NCBI GenBank assembly: GCA_965369945.1
Contig: CBDUST010000055.1
Coordinates: 1 to 19,325, forward strand
Direction: 5' to 3'
Length of the DNA: 19,325 nt
Origin: JADFNO01 sp965369945
Lineage (GTDB): Bacteria > Planctomycetota > Phycisphaerae > Phycisphaerales > SM1A02
Below are positions 7,598-14,308 of the stretch, in pieces (the first letter of the stretch is position 1; each line of letters opens with the position of its first letter). Made by a program: the position numbers and the translations under genes. The notes beneath the pieces were generated by a model. The model was not told the DNA's origin. It did not search any database and was given only the letters and a program-made list of their open reading frames with translations.

Positions 7598-8025
7598 GCC
7601 TGCGCCTCCTTCCGTCCGAGAGGCCACACAGCGACGACGCCTGCCGCAAGTTCATGGCCGCCGGAATGCCCCCCGTGCAGCCGGACTTCCAAAAGTCTAC
7701 CTCCCGAGGCCCTGTTTACAAGGGGGAATCGGGGCGGTTCGCTGGCGCGCGCCTGCAAGTCGCTGAATCGCGCAGGTCCACTCAAAATTCTTGGGAAAAA
7801 TATCCCGCCTGGTGAGCTGTCAAGCCGCATTTTGTCGAGCGACTGACCGAGACGGCGTTCTCAGCGCGCGCCCGTGAAGCCACTAATCCCTCTATGAAAG
7901 GAGCTGTTCTTCCATGGTCAAATGGGCACGGCGATGCAAGCAGAGGTTCCGGCAGCGCGGCGTCTGTGGCGCGCACGAACTAAACCCTATGTCGCTCTCA
8001 ATCTCGTGCGCGCAAAACGAAGAAA
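7598..8025. other. gene-free stretch upstream of the FG-GAP gene
   Basis: No convincing gene here. It holds the ribosome site and a candidate promoter for the FG-GAP gene. A plus-strand AAAGGAG followed by ATG at 7914 looks like a start, but that frame simply runs antisense through ahcY and codes nothing recognisable. Confidence 0.5.
7797..7823 (-). promoter_or_regulatory. candidate sigma70-like promoter for the FG-GAP gene
   Basis: On the minus strand TTGACA (7818-7823) and TATTTT (7797-7802) are separated by 15 nt. The -35 is perfect, the -10 is mediocre and the spacing is short. It would give a leader of about 190 nt. Confidence 0.35.
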
Positions 8026-8045
8026 CCGCGGATATGCATCCGCGG
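8026..8045 (-). terminator. rho-independent terminator of ahcY
   Basis: A perfect 8-bp stem CCGCGGAT / ATCCGCGG with loop ATGC, 36 nt past the ahcY stop. On the minus strand it is followed by TTTCTTC. The GGAT-loop-ATCC core resembles the two hairpins around the monooxygenase gene. Confidence 0.75.
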
Positions 8046-8060
8046 CTATCAAACTCTTCC

Positions 8061-8074
8061 CTAATGCCTAATGC
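8061..8074 (+). repeat. two tandem CTAATGC heptamers
   Basis: Two perfect copies, then CTTCTTC and CTAATAC, run into the ahcY stop codon. This echoes the CTCAAGC array at the end of the monooxygenase gene. It is short and could be chance. Confidence 0.4.
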
Positions 8075-8081
8075 CTTCTTC

Positions 8082-9599
8082 CTAATACCGATAGTGCTCG
8101 GCCTTATACGGCCCCTCGATCGGCACGCCGATGTAGTCCGCCTGCTCCTTAGTGAGTTTCGTCAGCTTCACGCCGAGTTTGTCAAGGTGCAATCGAGCGA
8201 CCTCTTCATCCAGCTTCTTGGGAAGCGTATACACCTTCTTCTCGTACGCTCCGTGATTGGCATGCAGTTCGATCTGCGCCAACACCTGGTTGGAGAAGCT
8301 GTTACTCATCACGAAGCTGGGATGACCCGTCGCGCAGCCCAGGTTCAGCAGGCGACCTTCAGCAAGCACGATAATCGAGTGGCCATCTTTGAATTGCCAC
8401 TCATCGACTTGCGGTTTGATGTTGACCTTTTGGATGCCGTCGAGATCGGACAGGCCGGCGATGTCGATTTCATTATCAAAGTGGCCGATGTTGCCGACGA
8501 TCGCTTTGTCCTTCATGCGCTGCATGTGCGCTGCGGTGATGATGTTGTAGTTGCCGGTGGCGGTGACGAAGAGGTCAACCTTGTCGACGACATCATCGAG
8601 TGTGACCACCTCAAAGCCATCCATCGCGGCCTGAAGCGCGCAGATGGGATCGACTTCGGTGATGAGCACTCGGCACTTCTGCCCGGCCAGAGACTGAGCG
8701 CATCCCTTCCCCACGTCGCCATAGCCGCACACGAGCGCGGTCTTGCCGGCCAACATCACATCAGTCGCTCGCATCAGACCATCGACAAGCGAATGTCGGC
8801 AGCCATAGATGTTGTCGAACTTGCTCTTTGTGACGGAGTTGTTGACGTCGATCGCGGGGAAGAGCAGCTCGTTGCGTTCCTGCATTTGGTAGAGCCGATG
8901 CACGCCTGTCGTGGTTTCTTCGGAGACTCCGGCGATCTCGTTGGCGATTGGCTCCCAGAACTTGGGATCGGCTGCGTGGATATCGGCAAGCAGTTTGAGG
9001 ATCAGGCTGTACTCTTCGTTGTCGGTAGGTTGGGGTGCGGGAACGGCGCCGGCTTTATTGAACTCGACTCCCTTATGGATGAGCAGCGTTGCATCGCCAC
9101 CGTCATCGAGGATTATGGTCGGTCCTCTGCCATCGCCCCAGTTCAAGGCCTGGAACGTACACCACCAATACTCGCCCAGTGTTTCGCCCTTCCATGCGAA
9201 AACGGGCGGGCCTTTGGGGGTTTCCGGCGTACCGCCGAGCGACGGCGGACCAACCGCGACGGCCGCGGCCGCGTGATCCTGGGTCGAGAAGATGTTGCAA
9301 CTGGCCCAGCGGACCTCGGCGCCCAGATCGATGAGCGTCTCGATCAGCACCGCGGTCTGGATGGTCATGTGAAGGGAGCCGGTGATCCGAGCGCCGGTGA
9401 GCGGCTTGTCCTGGCGATGCTGCTGGCGGATCGACATCAAGCCGGGCATCTCGTGCTCGGCCAGCTCGATTTCCTTGCGACCAAACGCCACGGTTTGCGG
9501 CGACAGGTCGGCAACCTTGTAGGGAAGGTCCGAGAATAATGGCAGTCCAGTATCAGCGAACGTCGTTGCCGAGCTTTGGGCAGATGCGAGCGTGGTCAC
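8082..9599 (-). CDS. ahcY: S-adenosylhomocysteine hydrolase (adenosylhomocysteinase)
   Basis: This enzyme hydrolyses SAH to homocysteine and adenosine, removing the product inhibitor of methyltransferases; it is cytosolic and uses NAD. The 505-aa product has 'GARITGSLHMTIQTAVLIET', 'ASCNIFSTQDHAAAAVA', 'SVTKSKFDNIYGCRHSLVDG', the NAD-binding 'CGYGDVGKGCAQSL', 'VGNIGHFDNEID' and the C-terminal 'KLGVKLTKLT...YKAEHYRY' tail. It also has the extra ~40-residue insertion ('ETPKGPPVFAWKGETLGEYW' and what follows) of the long bacterial/plant form. I chose the GTG at 9599 because GGAG lies 7 nt upstream. An open frame reaches 9698, but those residues do not resemble the family. It has its own promoter, a structured leader and a terminator, so it appears monocistronic. 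Methylation load and possibly a SahR-like factor (14309-15259) could set its expression. Confidence 0.97.
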   Translation of the reverse strand: MTTLASAQSSATTFADTGLPLFSDLPYKVADLSPQTVAFGRKEIELAEHEMPGLMSIRQQHRQDKPLTGARITGSLHMTIQTAVLIETLIDLGAEVRWASCNIFSTQDHAAAAVAVGPPSLGGTPETPKGPPVFAWKGETLGEYWWCTFQALNWGDGRGPTIILDDGGDATLLIHKGVEFNKAGAVPAPQPTDNEEYSLILKLLADIHAADPKFWEPIANEIAGVSEETTTGVHRLYQMQERNELLFPAIDVNNSVTKSKFDNIYGCRHSLVDGLMRATDVMLAGKTALVCGYGDVGKGCAQSLAGQKCRVLITEVDPICALQAAMDGFEVVTLDDVVDKVDLFVTATGNYNIITAAHMQRMKDKAIVGNIGHFDNEIDIAGLSDLDGIQKVNIKPQVDEWQFKDGHSIIVLAEGRLLNLGCATGHPSFVMSNSFSNQVLAQIELHANHGAYEKKVYTLPKKLDEEVARLHLDKLGVKLTKLTKEQADYIGVPIEGPYKAEHYRY

Positions 9600-9731
9600 A
9601 GGAGATCTCCAGTAGTTGGTGTGCGATGAGCAGTCGTGGCTTGTCCCACCGGCTGCGTATCGGCAGCGTTGCTGGTCGCCTTCATGGCGAATACACAATC
9701 GCGGCAGTTTTATCCATCCATCCGGATGAAC
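9600..9731 (-). promoter_or_regulatory. ahcY leader with three hairpins, two of them mutually exclusive
   Basis: Between the predicted start of transcription and the GTG, the RNA can form TCGCC/GGCGA (9676-9690), GCTGC/GCAGC (9652-9667) and GTGG/CCAC (9636-9649). The last can be extended by pairing GCAG (9653-9656) with CTGC (9630-9633), which would break the second hairpin. The SD lies in the self-complementary GGAGATCTCC at 9601-9610. It does not match the SAH riboswitch consensus that I know, so this is a candidate regulatory leader only. Confidence 0.35.
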
Positions 9732-9737
9732 AGATGA

Positions 9738-9765
9738 ATAGTACCACCTATCTCGCCATCGTCAA
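9738..9765 (-). promoter_or_regulatory. sigma70-like promoter of ahcY
   Basis: On the minus strand TTGACG (9760-9765) and TACTAT (9738-9743) are 16 nt apart. The predicted start is near 9731. The palindrome CATCCGGATG (9719-9728) lies just after it and could be an operator. Confidence 0.6.
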
Positions 9766-9804
9766 GCGGAGTTGGGTTGAATGGTCTAGATGGTGTCCCA
9801 CGGC

Positions 9805-10593
9805 TCAATACAGGGCCACGTTGGAACCATCGCCGAGGCGGACGGCCGGTTGGGTCGAACCGAGCTGGACCCCCAGCAACCCCCACCGCTGTGGTCTGGC
9901 CAGGCGCAGCTTGAGCCAACGGGCAACTGAACCGGACGCTTCAGCAAGCTGGCCGTCGCTGTCCGACCAACTCGCCAGGATCTGCGCGAAGGCCGCTGAG
10001 TAATGCGATCGCCTCAAGTGCACCGGATCAAAGCCGTACCAATCGCCAGGCAAACCGACCGCAGTCGCTGCGTAGTGGGTTGCCAACGTCCGTACGGCCG
10101 AATCGATCTCACGGACACGGCGTTTCGCTTCATCCAACGACAACTTCCGCCCGGGAAACAGAATCGCTTTGGCTGTGTGGTATCTGAAGGCCGAAAGGGA
10201 TTCGATGCTCTGGACGGGAAGTCGGGTGATGACGGTGCGAGCTTTGAGATCCTTGAGCCGCGACAGAGTACGTTCGATCCAATCGGTGATCATCGCGACG
10301 TCGTAGCCATACACGATGTCGTTCCCGATATCGGTGATCAGCGCGTAGGTTGGCGCCGGCGGGGCATCCTTGAGCGAATCCCAAAGACCACACTCAGCAA
10401 TGCCCGGCAATGTTCGTCCGAGTACGCGGCTGGCTCGGCCGAACGATCGCCCATGCCCCATCGCGATATACAACTCCAAGGGCGACCCGAGCATTGCCTG
10501 CGCGGTCCCGACAATCGTGGAGATCGCGCGGGTCAGATTACTCGCGCCGAGAAGAATGACACGACTCGAGGATGGCGAGTTATCGCTTTGCAT
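9805..10593 (-). CDS. SGNH-hydrolase-like protein
   Basis: A 262-aa protein with the four SGNH blocks in order: nucleophile Ser in 'VILLGASNL' (S18), a Gly block 'MGHGRSFG' (46-52), the oxyanion Asn in 'DIGNDI' (N91), and the Asp-x-x-His dyad in 'GFDPVHLRR' (D189, H192). SGNH hydrolases are known as esterases, lipases or acetyl-ester hydrolases; the substrate here is not apparent. No signal peptide is visible, so it is probably cytosolic. The N-terminal block is GASN rather than the usual GDS, which marks a divergent subgroup. It follows the MFS gene by 24 nt on the same strand, so the two are likely co-transcribed. The C-terminal ~60 residues after the catalytic dyad ('GSVARWLKLRLARPQRWGLL') lie outside the usual domain. 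Confidence 0.75.
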   Translation of the reverse strand: MQSDNSPSSSRVILLGASNLTRAISTIVGTAQAMLGSPLELYIAMGHGRSFGRASRVLGRTLPGIAECGLWDSLKDAPPAPTYALITDIGNDIVYGYDVAMITDWIERTLSRLKDLKARTVITRLPVQSIESLSAFRYHTAKAILFPGRKLSLDEAKRRVREIDSAVRTLATHYAATAVGLPGDWYGFDPVHLRRSHYSAAFAQILASWSDSDGQLAEASGSVARWLKLRLARPQRWGLLGVQLGSTQPAVRLGDGSNVALY

Positions 10594-10617
10594 ATCAGTA
10601 GCGAATCGTGGGCGGTC

Positions 10618-11856
10618 TCACTCAGATCGACGGTAGGTGATCGCGAAGTATACGAAGATGATTGCGCCGACCGCACCGACGGGCCAGAATGCAACGCCGC
10701 TATCGGGGTCGCCTGCGACATCCACCGCCCATCCAAGAAGCGGCGCGATGATCATCATGAGCATCCTGCGTGCCATGCTCTCGATCGAGAGTGTCGTCGC
10801 TCGTTGCGATTCGTCACTTTGTATTGCCAGACGACCGATGAGGACCGGCCGCCACAGGTTTTGGAGTACGTGCAGCAACACAAACGCGCCGATGACAGCC
10901 CAAAGCGCTGCGCCGTATGCACCGATTGCAATTGCCAAGAAGAGAACGGCGCCGATCGCCCAGTACGCACGCGCCGCCCGTCGCTCATCACCAATCACCT
11001 GCACGAGCCGATGTGCCTGTCGACTCGCCGAGGCTGACATCAAATGTAACACGAGATAGGCGGCGCCGATGAACACCGCTGATTGCTGGATCGGCGCCAA
11101 ATCCGCAACGAGCAAAAGATGGCCGGCCCCGAGTACGGCCGCCGCCGCGAGAATCGGCTGTAGATAATCCTTGACCGTTGCGAACGTGCCGTCGAACGCC
11201 ATCCCTTCGATGACGACTCGCCGTAGGTTCCTGCGTCGTGCCGTATCACGGAGCGTCTGCACAGTTCTTCGCGTCAAGTTCGCAAGCGATGGCCGAACAT
11301 CTTCGGATCGATTCAACTCACTGGGATAGCCGAGGAAATTGACGAGACACACGAGATACGGAATCACAGCGACGTAGAACACATACTCGTAGCTGTGACT
11401 GAACAGCACGATCGCCGTTGCAATGATGATCGAGAACGCCGAGCCGAGCTTGCTCCACGAGCGGGTGTAGCCGTAGACGAGCGTTCGTTCATCCGTCCGC
11501 CCTTGAAGCTCAAGCCAGGCAAAGATCATCGCTTTGTGTGTTCCGGTGCGGAAGGCTTCGCCGATGCCGTAGAAGAACATTGCCCCTGCGAGTAGCGCGA
11601 AGTGATCCGCCAAGCCGAACAAGAGAAAGCTGGCGATGTAAGCGACGAACGCGAGGATCATTGCATCGCGTCGTCCCCATAGGTCCGCGATCGCGCCCGA
11701 TGGAATCTCCAGACAGTTGACCGTCAGCTCTCGAATGGCAATAAGTAGGCCGATCGCGGTGAAGCTCAGTCCCTTGTCGACCAGCACGAGCAACAGGAAC
11801 GGCTCGAAGTAGCGCTGACTCTTCAGGAAACCGTAGAGACTGAATCGAAAGAGCAT
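10618..11856 (-). CDS. MFS transporter
   Basis: A 412-aa polytopic membrane protein with about 11-12 hydrophobic segments. It has the MFS signature loop between helices 2 and 3, 'GAIADLWGRRDAMI' (compare G-x-x-x-D-R/x-G-R-R), and a long basic loop at the middle ('LTRRTVQTLRDTARRRNLRR'). The substrate is unknown. Some features ('YFEPFLLLVLVDKGLSFTAI', 'EIPSGAIADLWGRR') resemble the MFS group often annotated as drug or uncharacterised exporters. The ATG at 11856 starts the protein directly before the first helix, with a weak GGA upstream. A TTG 33 nt upstream would add 11 residues. It is the upstream gene of the pair with the SGNH hydrolase. The spacing suggests related substrates, which is inference. 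Confidence 0.82.
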   Translation of the reverse strand: MLFRFSLYGFLKSQRYFEPFLLLVLVDKGLSFTAIGLLIAIRELTVNCLEIPSGAIADLWGRRDAMILAFVAYIASFLLFGLADHFALLAGAMFFYGIGEAFRTGTHKAMIFAWLELQGRTDERTLVYGYTRSWSKLGSAFSIIIATAIVLFSHSYEYVFYVAVIPYLVCLVNFLGYPSELNRSEDVRPSLANLTRRTVQTLRDTARRRNLRRVVIEGMAFDGTFATVKDYLQPILAAAAVLGAGHLLLVADLAPIQQSAVFIGAAYLVLHLMSASASRQAHRLVQVIGDERRAARAYWAIGAVLFLAIAIGAYGAALWAVIGAFVLLHVLQNLWRPVLIGRLAIQSDESQRATTLSIESMARRMLMMIIAPLLGWAVDVAGDPDSGVAFWPVGAVGAIIFVYFAITYRRSE

Positions 11857-11984
11857 GGGTGATCCGAACCGATCAGGTTGCAAGTGCAAAGGATGTTCTT
11901 ACCGCGGATTGAAGTTCATCGCCAGTGAAACCGCCATGAGCATGGTACGAATTGTTTGATGGCAAAAGAGCATAAGAGACGCCG

Positions 11985-13034
11985 ATGATGAGGAAGATAT
12001 GTGGATTGAGATTGATGACTCGCCGCGCAGCCGTACGACTGGCGATATTTTTTGCTGTTGCAACGGTACCACTCAGTTGGGCGTACATGACCATGATTAG
12101 AATGCCGGGCGCGAGTTTTCGAGGGCCAATGCCGCCGCTTAGTGAAGTGCAGTTGGCGCTGCGCGATTCGCTATTGAGCGATGTCGAGATGTTGGCCGGC
12201 GAGATTGGGCCGCGCGGCGTGATGGAACCGGAAGCACTGGCCGCCGCCGCTGCGTTCATCGAACGATCGTTAGCCGACGCTGGGTACGAGGTCGCACGGC
12301 AGTGCGTAGAGTTCGGCGGCACCTCAAGTTGCAATATCGAAGCTGAGCGCCGAGGCAGTTCGCTTGCCGATGAAATCGTCGTGATCGGCGGGCATTACGA
12401 CTCGGTTCTGGTGGAGAGCCAACTGTGCCCCGGCGCCAATGACAACGCCTCCGGTACCGCAGCGACACTGGCTTTAGCGCGTGCGTTCGCTGAGCGATCA
12501 CCGCAGCGCACGGTGCGATTTGTCTTGTTCGTCAACGAAGAACCGCCCTTCTTTCAGAAACCGTTTATGGGAAGTTGGGTGTACGCAAAGCGGTGCAGAG
12601 AGCGCAACGAGAACATCGTCGCCATGGTGTCACTAGAAACGATCGGGTACTACTCCGATGAGCCTGGTTCTCAAAAATACCCATTTCCGCTTGGGTTGCT
12701 TTACCCGTCGACGGGCAACTTCATCACGTTTGTCGGCAATGTGGGATCGCGAGAACTGGTTCGTCAGTCGATCGGGTCGTTTCGGCGTCACGCGAAATTT
12801 CCATCCGAGGGTGGCGCGCTTCCGGGGTCGATGCCCGGCGTCGGGTGGTCGGATCACTGGGCGTTCTGGCAGGAGGGGTATCCAGCCATCATGGTGACGG
12901 ATACCGCGCCGTATCGGTACCCGCATTATCACGAGCCTACAGACACGCCCGACAAGCTCGATTATGACCGCATGGCCCGTGTTGTGGACGGGTTGGAACG
13001 AGTTGTAATTGACCTGGCCAACCCCAACCAGTGA
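11985..13034 (+). CDS. M28-family zinc peptidase, membrane-anchored or secreted
   Basis: A 349-aa protein with an N-terminal hydrophobic segment (about residues 15-33) and an M28 catalytic domain. The expected metal and catalytic residues are seen: H137 and D139 in 'GGHYDSV', bridging D153 in 'GANDNASGTAA', the catalytic/ligand Glu pair in 'FVNEEPPFF' (E185, E186), E218 in 'SLETIGYY', and H316 in 'HYHEPTDTPDKLD'. 'WSDHWAFWQEGYPAIMV' is also typical. Such enzymes are aminopeptidases or related amidohydrolases with two zinc ions; this one should act outside the cytoplasm. The start is uncertain between ATGs at 11985, 11988 and 12015. The first has only a weak purine run. It diverges from the MFS gene over 128 nt and has no obvious partner. 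Confidence 0.87.
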   Translation: MMRKICGLRLMTRRAAVRLAIFFAVATVPLSWAYMTMIRMPGASFRGPMPPLSEVQLALRDSLLSDVEMLAGEIGPRGVMEPEALAAAAAFIERSLADAGYEVARQCVEFGGTSSCNIEAERRGSSLADEIVVIGGHYDSVLVESQLCPGANDNASGTAATLALARAFAERSPQRTVRFVLFVNEEPPFFQKPFMGSWVYAKRCRERNENIVAMVSLETIGYYSDEPGSQKYPFPLGLLYPSTGNFITFVGNVGSRELVRQSIGSFRRHAKFPSEGGALPGSMPGVGWSDHWAFWQEGYPAIMVTDTAPYRYPHYHEPTDTPDKLDYDRMARVVDGLERVVIDLANPNQ

Positions 13035-13051
13035 AAAACTGGCGCCTTGGC

Positions 13052-13079
13052 TTGACCTTCGCGGCTGGGAATCTATACT
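13052..13079 (+). promoter_or_regulatory. sigma70-like promoter of the arsR-arsM operon
   Basis: TTGACC (13052-13057) and TATACT (13074-13079) are 16 nt apart. The -10 ends only 4-7 nt before the two candidate ATGs of arsR, so the transcript should start at or near the start codon. A TTGC-N8-GCAA inverted repeat (13079-13094) overlaps the -10 and start and could be the ArsR operator. Confidence 0.65.
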
Positions 13080-13082
13080 TGC

Positions 13083-13454
13083 ATGATGACGCAAATAAAC
13101 AAGCAACTCTCCACGGCTGATTCGCGCCGATGTTGCAAGAAACTTGACGCAACGATGTCAGCGGATTTCTTCAAGGTACTCAGTGATCCGACACGGATCG
13201 CCATTCTGGTCCGCTTAGCTGGGTTCGGCCGTGCTGCCACCGTCAGTGAGATCGCCTGCTGCTATCCGATCGATCTCTCGGTCGTCTCGCGTCATCTGGC
13301 AGCACTCAAGACGGCTGAGATGCTCGAGTCCGAAAAACGCGGCAAACAAGTCTATTACTCCGTTCGATACGACACCCTCACCCAAACACTGCGGTCCATA
13401 GCCGGTGCGATCGAAGCGTGCTGCCCCGACGACTGCTGCTGTAAAGGAGATTGA
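13083..13454 (+). CDS. arsR: ArsR/SmtB-family metalloregulator of arsM
   Basis: A 123-aa winged-helix repressor: 'FFKVLSDPTRIAILVRLAG' (29-47) and the recognition helix 'DLSVVSRHLAALKTAEML' (64-81). It is cysteine-rich in unusual places: C17/C18 in 'SRRCCKKL', C59/C60 at 'IACCYP' just before the recognition helix, and a terminal cluster 'ACCPDDCCCKGD' (C113, C114, C118-C120). The classical ELCVCDL motif is absent. The C-terminal Cys cluster recalls the As(III) site of AfArsR-type repressors, so arsenite is the likely inducer. Its operon with arsM (2-nt gap) supports this. The ATG at 13083 is followed by a second at 13086; no SD is present, and the promoter position suggests leaderless translation. 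Another in-frame ATG at 13155 (M25) would still keep the whole wing. Confidence 0.88.
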   Translation: MMTQINKQLSTADSRRCCKKLDATMSADFFKVLSDPTRIAILVRLAGFGRAATVSEIACCYPIDLSVVSRHLAALKTAEMLESEKRGKQVYYSVRYDTLTQTLRSIAGAIEACCPDDCCCKGD

Positions 13455-13456
13455 TT

Positions 13457-14299
13457 ATGCCCCGAAGCAACGAAGACATCCGAGATTCCGTCGCTACCGC
13501 TTACGCGAGCGCAGTCACCCAGGAGCCAACCAGTTGTGGATGCGGTTGTGCGGAAGCGCCGAAGGGCTACACCTCCGACGAACTGACGCACCTACCCGAA
13601 GATGCGGTTCGCCATTCGCTCGGCTGCGGCAATCCCTTGTCCTATGTCGACGTCGAAGCCGGCGACACCGTACTCGATCTCGGATCCGGCGCGGGTATCG
13701 ATATCCTCCTCGCCGCAGATCGCGTCGGCCCCAACGGACGGGTCATCGGCGTGGATATGACCGACGAAATGATCGCCAAGGCCAACGAGAACATCGCTCA
13801 GGCCGACGTAACCAACGTTGAAGTGCGCAAGGGCTTGATCGAGGATTTGCCGGTTGAAGATGATTCCGTCGATTGGGTGATCTCCAACTGCGTGATCAAT
13901 CTTTCGCCCCAGAAGGACCGCGTGTTCGCTGAGATTGCGCGGGTACTCAAGCCGGGCGGGCGAATGCTCGTCTCCGATATCGTCGTTGAGAACCTGCCTC
14001 AGGCGCTACGAGACAATCAGTTCCTTTACAACGGCTGTGTTGCGGGCGCGATCAGTGAGTCGCAGTACGTCGCTGGACTCAAAGCAGCGGGTCTGGAAGA
14101 CGTCACCGTCAAACAGCGCGTGCTCTATGACTCGCAACAGATCGAGTCGGCGATCGATGCCGAGCTTGATGTGGTTCAGAAAGAATCTGATCATTGCTGC
14201 GGTCCGAAGGGTTGTGTTGAATCACATGATGTCGCTGAATCGCTCGTCGGCGGCATCTGGAGTTGCCAGTTTTCAGCACAGAAACCACAGAGTGCGTGA
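13457..14299 (+). CDS. arsM: arsenite methyltransferase
   Basis: This 280-aa enzyme transfers methyl groups from SAM to As(III), giving methylated and volatile arsenicals, in the cytosol. The SAM-binding motif is 'VLDLGSGAGIDILLA' (72-86), followed by 'VIGVDMT' (96-102). The three cysteines known to bind arsenic in ArsM are matched: C57 ('SLGCGNP'), C145 ('SNCVINLSP') and C194 ('YNGCVAGA'). Extra cysteines occur near the N-terminus ('CGCGC', 27-31) and in a C-terminal 'HCCGPKGC'. AAGGAG sits 7 nt before the ATG and lies within the end of arsR. The stop of arsR is 2 nt upstream, so the genes are translationally coupled. It converges with the ArsR-methyltransferase fusion gene, the two stops lying 9 nt apart. 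Confidence 0.95.
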   Translation: MPRSNEDIRDSVATAYASAVTQEPTSCGCGCAEAPKGYTSDELTHLPEDAVRHSLGCGNPLSYVDVEAGDTVLDLGSGAGIDILLAADRVGPNGRVIGVDMTDEMIAKANENIAQADVTNVEVRKGLIEDLPVEDDSVDWVISNCVINLSPQKDRVFAEIARVLKPGGRMLVSDIVVENLPQALRDNQFLYNGCVAGAISESQYVAGLKAAGLEDVTVKQRVLYDSQQIESAIDAELDVVQKESDHCCGPKGCVESHDVAESLVGGIWSCQFSAQKPQSA

Positions 14300-14308
14300 G
14301 CGCGCCTC

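Noticed and set aside
7932..8069. Short plus-strand frame of about 44 codons with a basic product
   Set aside because: No ribosome site; it overlaps the ahcY terminator and has no recognisable features.
7914..9539. 541-codon plus-strand open frame antisense to ahcY, with a fair ribosome site
   Set aside because: It runs through the whole ahcY coding region, and its product shows no known domain. ahcY is certain on the other strand. High GC produces such long mirror frames.
9600..9731. Known SAH or SAM riboswitch upstream of ahcY
   Set aside because: The conserved GAGGAGCGCTGC-like core of the SAH class and the SAM-I/II cores are not present, so only an unnamed structured leader is reported.
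10003..11037. 344-codon plus-strand frame opposite the SGNH and MFS genes
   Set aside because: It spans two clear genes on the other strand, and its product has no domain or membrane pattern.
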